Assembly (NCBI RefSeq): GCF_017654505.1
Contig: NC_054534.1
Coordinates: 27,707,689-27,771,688, forward strand
Length of the DNA: 64,000 bases
Origin: Polyodon spathula
Taxonomy: Eukaryota; Chordata; Actinopteri; Acipenseriformes; Polyodontidae
Direction of reading: 5' to 3'
The position numbers and the translations under genes are program-made. Below the pieces are notes generated by a model. That model was not told the DNA's origin. It did not search any database and saw only the letters and a program-made list of their open reading frames with translations. This document shows, piece after piece, positions 37,647-47,609 of the stretch (position 1 is the stretch's first letter; each line of letters begins with the position of its first letter).

Positions 37647-38170
37647 AAAAACATAAGAACATAAGAAAGTTTACAAACGAGAGGCCATTCGGCCCATCTT
37701 GCTCGTTTGGTTGTTAGTAGCTTATTGATCCCAAAATCTCATCAAGCAGCTTCTTGAAGGATCCCAGGGTGTCAATTCAATAACATTACTGGGGAGTTGA
37801 TTCCAGACCCTCACAATTCTCTGTGTAAAAAGGTGCCTCCTATTTTCTGTTCTGAATGCCCCTTTGTCTAATCTCCATTTGTGACCCCTGTTCCTTGTTC
37901 CTTTTTTCAGGTTGAAAAAGTCCATTCGGTCGATATTGTCAATACCTTTTAGAATTCTGAATGCTCGGATCAGGTCGCCGCATACTTTTCTTTGTTCAAG
38001 ACTGAATAGATTCAATTCTTTTAGCTTGTCTGTATATGACCTGCCTTTTAAACTCGGAATAATTATTTGCACTCTTGCAAGAGCAGCAATATCCTTTTTG
38101 TAGTGAGGTGACCAGAATTGAACACAATATTCTAGATGAGGTCTTACTAATGCATTGCACAGTTTTAAAG
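37647..38170 (-). mobile_element. LINE 3' fragment (L2/CR1-type) inside THAP sequence
   Basis: On the minus strand a 116-codon open frame (38072-37722) matches the conserved C-terminal part of L2/CR1-like reverse transcriptases: LKELNLFSLEQRKVCGDLI, then a GIDNIDRMDFF word, then RIVRVWNQLPSNVIEL. The 3' end, near 37647, finishes with the repeated TTCTTATGTTCTTATG. Upstream (38080-38165) the frame is broken but still resembles an RPHLEYCVQFWSPHY-like segment. It is 5'-truncated, as is usual for LINE copies. Related to the fragment at 1746-2450 but better preserved. Confidence 0.85.
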
Positions 38171-38180
38171 ATTACTTACC

Positions 38181-38262
38181 TTGAGTGTGTAGTGTGCATT
38201 TCGCTCCAGAAAGTTTTGATGAAAGACCGATGATGATGGCAGAAGTGTAAAAAGAAGACAAA
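38181..38262 (+). pseudogene. THAP domain, second half
   Basis: Reads VCSVHFAPESFDERP, supplying the C-x2-H pair and the HF..ESF word that complete the C2CH motif begun at 37481. A stop follows 20 residues later (after MMMAEV) and further stops after that. The terminal AVPTIF-like box of THAP domains was not found. The frame differs from the first half. Confidence 0.6.
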
Positions 38263-38589
38263 TTCTGAAACCAACCACATTTCCAACCATTCTGAAGCAA
38301 AAATTGACATGGGTCCCCAAGCAAAATGACCAAGAAAGGTGTTTGAAAAATGGGAGGAGTCTCAGTTAAGTTTTGCATTAAACACTACCAGCGCGGCACT
38401 TTCAGTTTCTAAACCGGTTACTAAGCAACCCAGCTCAGAGATTTTAGTATGTCAATGTCACAATAAACTGTCATTAAAATACAGTATTAAGAACCATTAA
38501 TTCATTAAAAAAAAAAAAAACAACCCTTCAACGTAGCGCAGTAGCAGGACCACCTTAATATAATATTAATTTACAGTATTAATATACTG

Positions 38590-38702
<113 letters not shown>

Positions 38703-38866
38703 TGTTAAATACAAGCCAGCAGCAATCCAGAGTTCGATTATTCTGCTAGCATCAATAATTCATGTATTAATATTGTAAACTTAAGGACTGACATAGCTAT
38801 GGAGTTATGGGTAATATGACATATTTTAAGTATCAATCTGAGTTAAATGTAAGGGTTTTTATTAAC

Positions 38867-39114
38867 CATTTTGTGTTGCCAAGACGTTGATTCTTAACGG
38901 ACATCTGCTGTCCCTCTGGTCTGTCCGCACTGGTGTTGTTGGAGTCTCCTTCTGAGTTGGAGCCTTCTGAGTCGGAGGCATAAGGCTTGAACTGATACAG
39001 GAGACAATCCCTGTTTTCTCTGTCGACGTCAGATCCATCACTACATGAGTCACATTCATAAGAGGTGTATGAAACTGATAAAATGTGTCTAGTTTCACTG
39101 TCGCTGTCAGCCAT
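38867..39114 (-). CDS. P2X7-C-terminal-like protein, first exon (partial)
   Basis: The frame starts MADSDSETRHILSV and contains acidic, serine-rich sequence, then LLYQFKPYASDSEGS and, near the end, QRLGNTKW. The word pair Y.F.P.ASDSE and RLGNT.WC is typical of proteins in fish and invertebrates annotated as P2X purinoceptor 7-like, which carry the cytosolic cysteine-rich C-terminal domain of P2X7 without the channel. Here the W codon is split by a possible donor (TG/GTTAAT at 38867/38866), and the expected cysteine-rich continuation (WC.C..C) is absent in the genomic read-through, as an exon end would predict. No second exon was found downstream on this strand before the microsatellites and the THAP remnant. 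It could be a live gene fragment, a retro-duplicate or a relic. The domain call rests on memory of the family's pattern. Confidence 0.5.
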
Positions 39115-40112
39115 ACTGACAGATGCAAGGAGCCTGTGGGTATCTCCCTCTGTGACCAGGTCAGCAGGTCATCTTGTTGTGTGTTTTCACAATGCAGTCA
39201 CTAGACCTAGAGGTCATGAGTCCACTAAACCAGTGAACTGGGTTTATGTTTATGTGTTTATGGTCTCTTAACCCTGTTGTGGTCAAAACGTGAAAACGCA
39301 CCCCTGTTAATATTATTTTTTATGTTTTTGGTAAAAGTCAAATTCCATAGACTCTTTAACTGGAAGTCCTTATGCACTGCGATGTGGCTGGAAAACTGTG
39401 GGGAGTTTGAGTACTTTGATACGTAATGCAGTTCCATGACTAATTCCATATTCAAACGATGACTACTCTTGTTCAATCCTGCAGTGCGTTCAATAGTCAG
39501 AGCGATCCAGAGCGTTACATGGCACTTTCTGTTGAACGACCTGCACGCCGAGAGTGTTTTGTAGCATTCGGTGGGCGTTTCAAAATGGTGGAGGTACAAT
39601 ACCAGTGCAGCAACTGTGGTGTAATTTCCCCACATATTGAACTTTTTGACCACATGTTTATTAACAGCATAATTATTTGACTATTTTTCCTTTTAAAACG
39701 AAGTGAATCTGCAGCATCGCATGCAACATTCAAAATGCTCAGCTTGTTGTTTGTTTGTTTGGCCTAACATTAGGAATATTTTCTTAACTGCATTTAAAAA
39801 TAAAAATAAAGGGCGAATAGCACAGTGTTAAGGTTAACTACAAGAAACACTGTTTTTTTTTTTTTTTTTTTTTGGGGGGGGGGGTTGTTTTCTTATAGTT
39901 TTCCTATTTCTGTGAGATTAGGCTTCACAGTGTAGCCGCTGAAAAAGCGCAGCAGTATAGGTTTCACCGAAAATGTTAAACCTTTTTTTCGTGGCATAAA
40001 GGGAACATTAGAATAAGAACTACACAAAAAAAAAAAAATTGGTACTTGGTATTTGCAGTGTTACATTACTATCGAACCAAGAGAGCATTAAAAACCAAAT
40101 GATATATGTACT
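39115..40112. other. intergenic between P2X7-like exon and LTR
   Basis: Contains a possible half C2H2 finger at 39580-39670 (+), reading YQCSNCGVISPHIELFDHMF, with no second His pair. It also has a T21/G11 homopolymer junction (39853-39884). A 131-codon minus frame (39258-39653) was not recognised. Confidence 0.4.
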
Positions 40113-40762
40113 TGTCACAAAGACAGCCGAAGTGGGCAGCGTCAGAACCACGAAAGGAATACACACAGACAGGACCGATGAAATGAAACAATGATGACGC
40201 CTGCTTGCGCCGGTTTATTGCAAAATAAAAGGATTGAACAAACAGAAACAGGACACGGCACTCTAAGCCAAAATAAAAGACATAAACAAAACGAACTACA
40301 CTTAACAAAATGGTGCACGGACAGACACACTGACAAACACGGTGAGTTTTGAATACACAAGTATCGTGCTGGTCCCACCAGCATGCAATAGCAATTGTTG
40401 TAAATGATTTCTCCTCTCTCTCCCGTTTTCCACTCACCGAACACCCAACCCCGAGTGGGTGAAAACAAGTTGCTTTTATGCAGCTGTACCGAGACTCGAC
40501 TGGTAATCAATCATTCAATTGCAGTCTCGGTACAACTGCACGTGAATTAATAAAGTGCAATTCCCCGTGCTCATATATTATTAGTTTTTACTTGCACGTG
40601 AAGTGCTGTGCAATCCTCGTACCTAAATACAAATATACATTTTAAACACTCTTGTTACACAGACCTGTTTATATCCCATGTACCAGTGACTATACACCAA
40701 CATTTAACACACCACACGCAACATATACAGAAAATACACACAGGGGTGGGCACTTCGTCACA
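40113..40762 (-). mobile_element. solo LTR, 650 bp, with 5-bp target duplication GTACT
   Basis: The block is flanked by GTACT at 40108-40112 and again at 40763-40767. Read on the minus strand it begins TGTGACGAAGTGCCCACC and ends GGCTGTCTTTGTGACA, so it has TG...CA ends. It carries a TATA-like GCATAAAAGCA in the first half and a polyadenylation signal AATAAACCGG about 100 bp before the end. No gag/pol sequence is adjacent, so it arose by LTR-LTR recombination. A 5-bp duplication fits a Gypsy-like or ERV-like element; the superfamily cannot be told from an LTR alone. Two other copies lie at 52704-53018 and 53992-54290. Confidence 0.9.
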
Positions 40763-41066
40763 GTACTATACGACTTAAATCATATAGGGAAGAAAAAATC
40801 AAACAGTGCTTCAACTGTTGCAATGGAACAGAAAAAGCAGATGTAGGAGTTCATGGAAATGCAGAAGGTTGCAAAACAAAGAAACTAAATGCTAAATTCA
40901 TTCACAGATGTATTTAAAGCATCATTGAGGAAATAATTTCTTTGGAAAGTTTTTATTCATTTGATTTGCTATATAAAAATATTAATGGGTTCCATAATTG
41001 TTTAAAAAAATAAATAGTTCTATTTTTGGAAAGTGTTTGTTATTTTTTGCTGAACATCAACACATA

Positions 41067-41272
41067 CAGTACTGTGCAAAAGTTTTAGGCAGGTGTGAAA
41101 AAATGCTGTAAAGTAAGAATGCTTTCAAAAATAGACATGTTAATAGATTATATTTATCAATTAACTAAATGCAAAGTGAGTGAACAGAAGAAAAATCTAA
41201 ATCAAATCCATATTTGGTGTGACCACCCATTGCCTTCAAAACAGCATCAATTCTTCTAGGTACACTTGCACA
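41067..41272 (+). repeat. left TIR of second Tc1 element
   Basis: About 206 bp, ending near GGTACACTTGCACA. Mirrored at 42425-42630 with very few mismatches. Confidence 0.9.
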
Positions 41273-41488
41273 AAGTCTGGGATTTTGTAGTCATATAGTC
41301 AGGTGTATGATTAAACAATTATACCAAACAGGTGCTAATGATCATCAATTCAATATGTAGGTTGAAACACAATCATTAACTGAAACAGAAACAGCTGTGT
41401 AGGAGGAATAAAACTGGGTGAGGAACAGCCAAACTCAGCTAACAAGGTGAGGTTGCTGAAGACAGTTTACTGTCAAAAGTCATACACC

Positions 41489-42490
41489 ATGGCAAGACTG
41501 AGCACAGCAATAAGACACAGGGTAGTTATACTGCATCAGCAAGGTCTCTCCCAGGCAGAAATTTCAAGGCAGACAGGGGTTTCCAGATGTGCTGTCCAAG
41601 CTCTTTTGAAGAACCACAAAGAAACGGGCAACGTTGAGGACCATAGAGGCAGTGGTCGGCCAAGGAAACTTACTGGAGCAGATGAAAGACACATCATACT
41701 TACTTCCCTTCGCAATCAGCTCAGAACTGGCAGAAAACAGAGGGACCCTGGTACACCCATCTACTGTCCAGAGAAGTCTGGTCAGAAATGGCCTTCATGG
41801 AAGGCTTGAGGCCAAAAAGCCATACCTCTGACCTGGAAACAAGACCAAGCGACTCAACTATGCACGAAAACAGAGGAACTGGGGTGCAGAAAAATGGCAG
41901 CAGGTGCTCTGGACTGATGAGTCAAAATTTGAATTTGATATTTGGCTGTAGCAGAAGTCAGTTTGTTCGCCGAAGGGCTGGAGAGCGGTACATGAATGAG
42001 TGTCTGCAGGCAACAGTGAAGCGTGGTGGAGGTTCCTTGCAAGTTTGGGGCTGCATTTCTGCAAATGGAGTTGGGGATTTGGTCAGAATTAATGGTCTCC
42101 TCAATGCTGAGAAGTACAGGCAGATACTTATCCATCATGCAATACCATCAGGGAGGCATCTGATTGGCCCCAAATTTATTCTGTAGCATGACAACAGTCC
42201 CAAACTTACGGCGAAAGTCATTAAGAACTATCTTCAGGGTAAAGAAGAACAAGGAGTCCTGGAAGTGATGGTATGGCCCCCACAGAGCCCTGATCTCAAA
42301 ATCGAGTCTGTCTGGAATTACATGAAGAGAGAGAAGCAACTGAGGCTGCCTAAATCCACAGAGGAATTGTTGTTAGTTCTCCAGGATGTTTGGGCCAACC
42401 TACCTGCCGAGTTCCTTTAAAAACTGTGCAAGTGTACCTAGAAGAATTGATGCTGTTTTGAAGGAAAAGGGTGGTCACGCCAAATATTGA
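41489..42490 (+). pseudogene. Tc1 transposase, multiply broken
   Basis: Starts MARLSTAIRHRVVILHQQG, with a helix-turn-helix (SQAEISRQTGVSRCAVQALL) and the GRPRKLTG linker typical of Tc1 proteins. The frame shifts near 41725-41740 and stops occur after KKPYL and within the WTDESKF region. The later part reads in another frame (RRAGERYMNECLQATVKRGG, then LQVWGCISANGVGDLVRING). An in-frame TAG stands just before the second catalytic motif, now HDNSPKL. The third motif is IESVW. The catalytic residues are thus still visible in pieces, but no functional protein is possible. Confidence 0.9.
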
Positions 42491-42630
42491 TTTGATGTAG
42501 ATTTTTCTTCTGTTCACTCACTTTGCATTTAGTTAATTGATAAATATAATCTATTAACATGTCTATTTTTGAAAGCATTCTTACTTTACAGCATTTTTTC
42601 ACACCTGCCTAAAACTTTTGCACAGTACTG
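42425..42630 (-). repeat. right TIR of second Tc1 element, overlapping the gene end
   Basis: Inverse of the left TIR. Its inner 60 or so bp encode the last residues of the transposase, up to the stop at 42488-42490. Confidence 0.9.
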
Positions 42631-42699
42631 TACATACAATAGAAACATCTTAATTGCAAATGTAAACTGCACTGTAGCCACCTGTAAATAAAACATGTA

Positions 42700-43122
42700 A
42701 CATGCAACAATCACAGTAGTGAGGAACAATGCTCTCAATGTAGTTGTCAGTCAGTACTGGACTCCTGCATGTGTTTGAATTCACTGCCGCTAAAGCTATG
42801 GTGTTGGCTCTCAATGCAAGTACAGTAGAGCCATTAAACAGCAGATCTTCAGCTCAATCTATCATAAATGCATCCAAAAACAGTGCTAGTGCTGTATTTT
42901 CCGCCATTTTGAAAGTTCTATCTCTGCAACACATCGTTCAATAAGAGTTAAGTTATGTTACGTAGCGCCACTGCAGACTCTGCCTACTGAACGCAGCCCT
43001 GGCATGCAGTAAAACGGTGCTGCAGGAAATGAATTGCAGTATGTTAAGAGGGATAAGACAGGAGGAGTGCGATTAACGTATGCTAAAAAGAAGTCAACTG
43101 TGATTAATTGACAGCCCTAACT
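42700..43122 (-). mobile_element. hAT-like non-autonomous fragment
   Basis: On the minus strand, starting near 43122, the sequence GGGCTGTCAATTAATCACAG followed by ATTAATCGCACTCC-type words matches the recurrent AGGGCTGTCAATTAATCG terminus of vertebrate hAT repeats. The opposite end was not located, so the extent is approximate and the assignment tentative. Confidence 0.4.
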
Positions 43123-43433
43123 ATTGCCCATCTGCAAAAATCTACACCACACCCCCCTCCCTCCAAAAACAAAATCCTGGCCATGCCACTTTTAATTATG
43201 TTAAACCACTTCATTTGCATAACATTCTTCAAAGTGTCGGAATTGAGGCTTTGCAATTTTTCTCCTTCCTGGCCGTTTTTGATTTTTGTTGAAAAGTTAA
43301 AATGCCGCCAGAAAAGCCCCCCCCCGCTCCCCTTGACGGTCGGAAAAGCTTTGATATTCAGGGCCAGGATGTTCAATGTTGACACAAATTTTCCCCCCAC
43401 CTCCAGAATTTTTCTCACATTACGCCCCTGATT
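43123..43433 (-). mobile_element. repeat starting CAGGGGCGTAATG, possibly hAT-like
   Basis: On the minus strand the block opens with CAGGGGCGTAATGTGAG, a CAGGGGCG-type hAT terminus, and ends in G-rich sequence (complement of 43146-43166). A matching inverted end was not found. It abuts the previous fragment, which suggests nested insertion. Confidence 0.35.
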
Positions 43434-46129
43434 GTAACATTGTAGCATAACACATTCTCAAGGTATGAAAGCATTTGCCTATTTTTTTGTTTTTTTGGGG
43501 TTTTTTTTTGCTTGCACAAAAAATACGCTCTGAAGATCAGACCATACCAGTTTCATCACAAAATAAACCAACTGTGAACCAGCTGCATAAGGATAAGTAA
43601 ATATAACAGTATTTGCAAGAAGCAGGCACAACTGGTATCGCTTCCCTATCACTAGACATGTAAGGGTAAAGAACATATGGACCTCACGTCCCTTGAGTTT
43701 TATTAAGAAATCTGACATTGCTGGCTGAACTTTGCTTGACTACCTCAATTATCCATACTCCAGTTTTGCCAGATTACATGCAATCGTACATGAGCATGTG
43801 TTTGGATGTTAAATTATACTAGCACACCCATGCAGTAATTATACAGTAATTATACAACTGTCAACAAAGTATTCCTGGCTGTTATGCTTTAGTGTAATGA
43901 TTACTTTAAGTAAGGACAAGAAAGAAACTTTATATTCAAAGAACATAAACAATTAAATAAACAGGTAAAAATATTATTAATCAGTACTCTGTGGAATATA
44001 AAAACTGGTAACATCTCTGCTGTGGGGGAGCGAGGGCTATATGGTTGTGTTAGAAGTATCGTTCCTGTTAACTGACTCAGCCCTAAGCAAAAGTGATTTG
44101 TCTAGTTCCTTCATCTCAGTTTCTTCTCAGTTTCATCTCAGTTTTATCTTGGATGTTAGGCTTGAGTGTTTGAAGTAATGGGATGACAAACCTTTCAACA
44201 TTTGACTCCGGTGCCGGCTGGTTAAATTGGCAGACTGTCAGGGTTGTATCATCCCAGATAACAGAGGTTTGTACAGTCTGCAATGCAGATGGATGTGACA
44301 GACAGTGCAGAACTAAATGAAACTTCAAGCATCGCAAAACATATTGCTGCTCTTCAGTCAGTACAGTCTCCTGCACTGCAGAACAAAACCATATTTTTGG
44401 TTGAAAGCTTTTCAGTTCATCTCTGCCATCATTGCTTCTGCTTGTGCCTTGCCAGGTGTTGTTTTGAAATGCTTTGACAACAAAGACACCACCACAGGAA
44501 AAATCACCTCGTTAATGAAACAGTTACAGACTACGTGAAAATTAAAAAAGTAGAACCTGAGAGGTCTTTATTAATGTAGTATGGTAAAATACATAATATA
44601 TTTTTTGTTATTGACTTTCATTCCCCATTGATGTTGGTTACTATGTTGCCAAGTATGTATGCTGTACTTTTATATGCCCTCCTTTGTTACTGCTTGCATT
44701 GAGAAATGCTGTTGAAAGATGGAACAGCGAAGCTGAGTTATTTTGCAACAGCTATTAAACTTCAGTATCATTTCTTTTTTTTTTTTTTTTTTTACTGAAG
44801 TAAAGTCATTTTCAAATGGTTATTGACTCGTATTAAATAAATCAGGATTACTTCAAATGCAACATTTGAGTGGACTCTTAATATCAGGGCTCAGCTGGCT
44901 CCTAAACTACTCTTGTTATTGAATCTAGCGGGCTTACCTTGTGTATACTTTTTGTTAACATAAAATTACACAGATAAAACCCAGTTTAGAGTACATTACT
45001 TTTTGTTCTGAACAGTCGTCACTCTTTCAAATGCCTCATTATGATGTAAATGATAATTATATTTTACACTGTTTTTACACCACCAGTACTCACTGAGACA
45101 ATATTCAAATGATAGACAGGTACAGTACAGGTATATGTAAAAATGATAAACAGAATTTGTAATGCTAATTAATTGTCCTACCCATGATAACGACTCAGTC
45201 TTGCTGCATGGTTAAACTGAATTCCTGCCCCTGTTGCCAGTTTTGACCACTAAGCCCTTATTGGTTTGAATACTGCCTGCTAGATATACAGTGACTGTTA
45301 AATAATCTCGCAAAAAGTCTCCTGCTTCGGAGGGTATGACCACCGTAATTATCCTAATTTGAGCCACTTACTGGTACTTGAAAGACTTGGAAAAAATTGA
45401 AATGACATTATGTATTGTAGTTGCACTGATGGCATAAATTGTTGAATAAACCCACCAACAAAAACTACCTATTCTAAATGATACAGAACAAATAGACAGC
45501 CTTTGATATACCACTGAAGAATCGGTTAACTAATCCACTTCTTTTTTTCCTTTGTGTCAGCACTTTAAAGCATGGTTATAGCTATGAAGTTTGCACTGAA
45601 AGCTGCCAGTATTATGAAATTGTGGCAATAGCTGTAAAAATAAAGCCGGTCACAGCCTTCTCCACACCCACCCACACTGCTGTAGATAACAAATAGTTTT
45701 GGTGGGAAAACCTAGACCTTTTAGCCTTCGCTTCAAAAATCAATGCACACTGTCGTTTTTTGTTTTTTTTTCAAAACTTGAAACTATTTGTTTTGCAGGA
45801 ATTAAAAAGTACAATAGAATACAGTCAGAAAAACTTGGTCAAAAAAACTTCACCATTCTTTCTTTGTGATGGCTAGCTGTAATATTGTATATTTTATGCA
45901 GCACATTAATGTTAAATAATTATCCAAAGCCGTTTTATGGAACCCGATAATCTTCTACACAAAACTACTTTTTAGCATTCATTTGCATGATTTTTAAATT
46001 CTATTGTGCAATAGAGCTAAAAGTCAAATTCTACAAATGATGCATTTGGCCATAAATATACAAAATGTGCCCATAATTGAGGAATATGTCAGTTCTGTTC
46101 CCCATGCACTCCTCTGACTAGTCCTCTCT
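43434..46129. other. intergenic; no gene seen
   Basis: No recognised exon. A minus-strand 86-codon frame (44116-44376) and overlapping plus frames show no known domain. T-run at 44777-44793. Confidence 0.5.
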
Positions 46130-46530
46130 CCAATTTGGAATCTCCAATAATTTTTTCCCCTCACTTCCACCAATCCCCGCACAACTCAGGAGAACTGAAG
46201 GTTCAGTGGGCATCCTCCAATCCCACGACCGAGCCAGCTTCCTTTTTTACACAAGGAACTCGAGAGCGGATGTCAGCGAGCTACCGGCCTCTGGAGGACA
46301 AAGACCAGCCCTGCAGATGGCGCCTGGCCAGCAAGGTTTGCTGTAGCACAATGAAGAGAGGGTTCCTGCTGGGTTTGCCTCCCTAACCCACTGGAGGGCC
46401 AATGTGACGGTGCCTTCTGAATCCCCAACGATGATGAGCGACTTCGCACAGCCAGGACGCGTACCTGAGCGGTATGACTTACCATGCGCACCACGACGCT
46501 GTGTTGTTATCATGTGAGCCACTCGGGGAC
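46130..46530 (-). repeat. tRNA-derived SINE-like repeat
   Basis: GC-rich block with sharp composition change. Read on the minus strand from about 46530 it starts GGGGTCCCCGAGTGGCTCAC. It then has GTGGTGCGCATGGTAAG and GGTACGCGTCC (about 46466-46456), which resemble the A and B boxes of a tRNA promoter. The remaining 300 bp would be the SINE body. Spacing of the boxes is not ideal, so an old DNA element is the alternative. Confidence 0.45.
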
Positions 46531-47505
46531 CCCAGATGGTTACTGTTTTGAGAAAACCACCAACTTAAGACTAATGTTGAAATGGAATATTATAATTTTG
46601 ACCTTTGACCCCTCTAAAGCTATGGACAGGGCACCCTTAAATACAATGGAGAACTGTATTACCCTACTTACCACCAGGCTGCCAGCATAGGCATAGTGGC
46701 TAATTATTTCTATTAGATTATTGAAAAGTCTGGGTTTATACAGAATACCCATTTATGTCCTGTTTTCGTTAAATTAAGATTCGATCTACAACAGGGGCCT
46801 GGGCATTCAAGCGTATTGAAGAACTTCTAAAAGTTAGTCGTCTATGGTTTTGATTGTAGAGAATGTTGTTGTACAGGACAACAAATTGTATTTTGCATGA
46901 GTGCTCAGTGTGCAGGTCATTCAACTGCTTTATGTCAATTCATTGCCATAGTCCACCACATCTAACAGTAACCATAAAAAGCAGAAAGTTTTTTTTTAAA
47001 TTTTTTTTTAATAAAGTAAATTTGGTTTCTTGCAATATGAATGTTGTTCTTTTATATCAGTTGAGGAAAATCTTTCCACCCAGGTATATTGGAAATTATC
47101 ATTCTCTCCTTGCTGGTGGGAATGCTATTTTAATCCAATGAAAAAAATATAGTGGTACTCCTATTAGTAATTCAGTAGTAATGTATACATGAATACTGCA
47201 GAAAACATGTACAAAGGGATTTCTAGAGGGACATGATGGGGAGTGGTTTGTTTCTTTGTAACTTAGTAAAAGCCATGATAAAATGACCTGAAGGTAAATA
47301 TGAGCTAAAGCTTTTAGTGAGTAATTTCACTATAGTACTCATACAACAAGATGATAAAACTGTATAATTACTAAAGGAATAACTAAAATAATTAAAATAA
47401 TCCCACTAAAAGATTTTTATGTCCCAATTTATTTTGAGAATTTTGATTCTGATAGTAGAACTCTGTTATTGTTATACAAATCCTTAAAATATTATAAATA
47501 TATAG
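46531..47505. other. intergenic; no gene seen
   Basis: No supportable exon or element. Confidence 0.5.
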
Positions 47506-47609
47506 TTCTTCTTCTTCTTCTTCTTCTTCTTCTTCTTCTTCTTCTTCTTCTTCTTCTTCTTCTTCTTCTTCTTCATACTACTACTACTACTACTAATAAT
47601 AATAATAAT
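47506..47609. repeat. compound (TTC)n(TAC)n(TAA)n microsatellite
   Basis: About 69 bp of TTC, then TAC and TAA units, a gradual change of repeat unit. Confidence 0.95.

Larger units (their letters stand above)
41067..42630 (+). mobile_element. Tc1/mariner element, decayed (1564 bp)
   Basis: Begins CAGTACTGTGCAAAAGTTTT and ends with the exact inverse, each next to TA (41065-41066, 42631-42632). TIRs are about 206 bp and closely matched. It is a different family from the element at 26084. The single transposase gene is broken by stops and shifts. The right TIR overlaps the last coding part of the transposase. Confidence 0.93.

Noticed and set aside
39258..39653. 131-codon minus-strand ORF near the P2X7-like exon
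   Set aside because: Compared by eye with the cysteine-rich P2X7-type continuation; no matching Cys pattern.
43104..43448. Overlapping plus and minus ORFs of over 100 codons
   Set aside because: Both strands open because of the hAT-like repeat's composition; no protein similarity.
46135..46522. ORFs over the GC-rich block
   Set aside because: They lie in the SINE-like repeat and show no domain.
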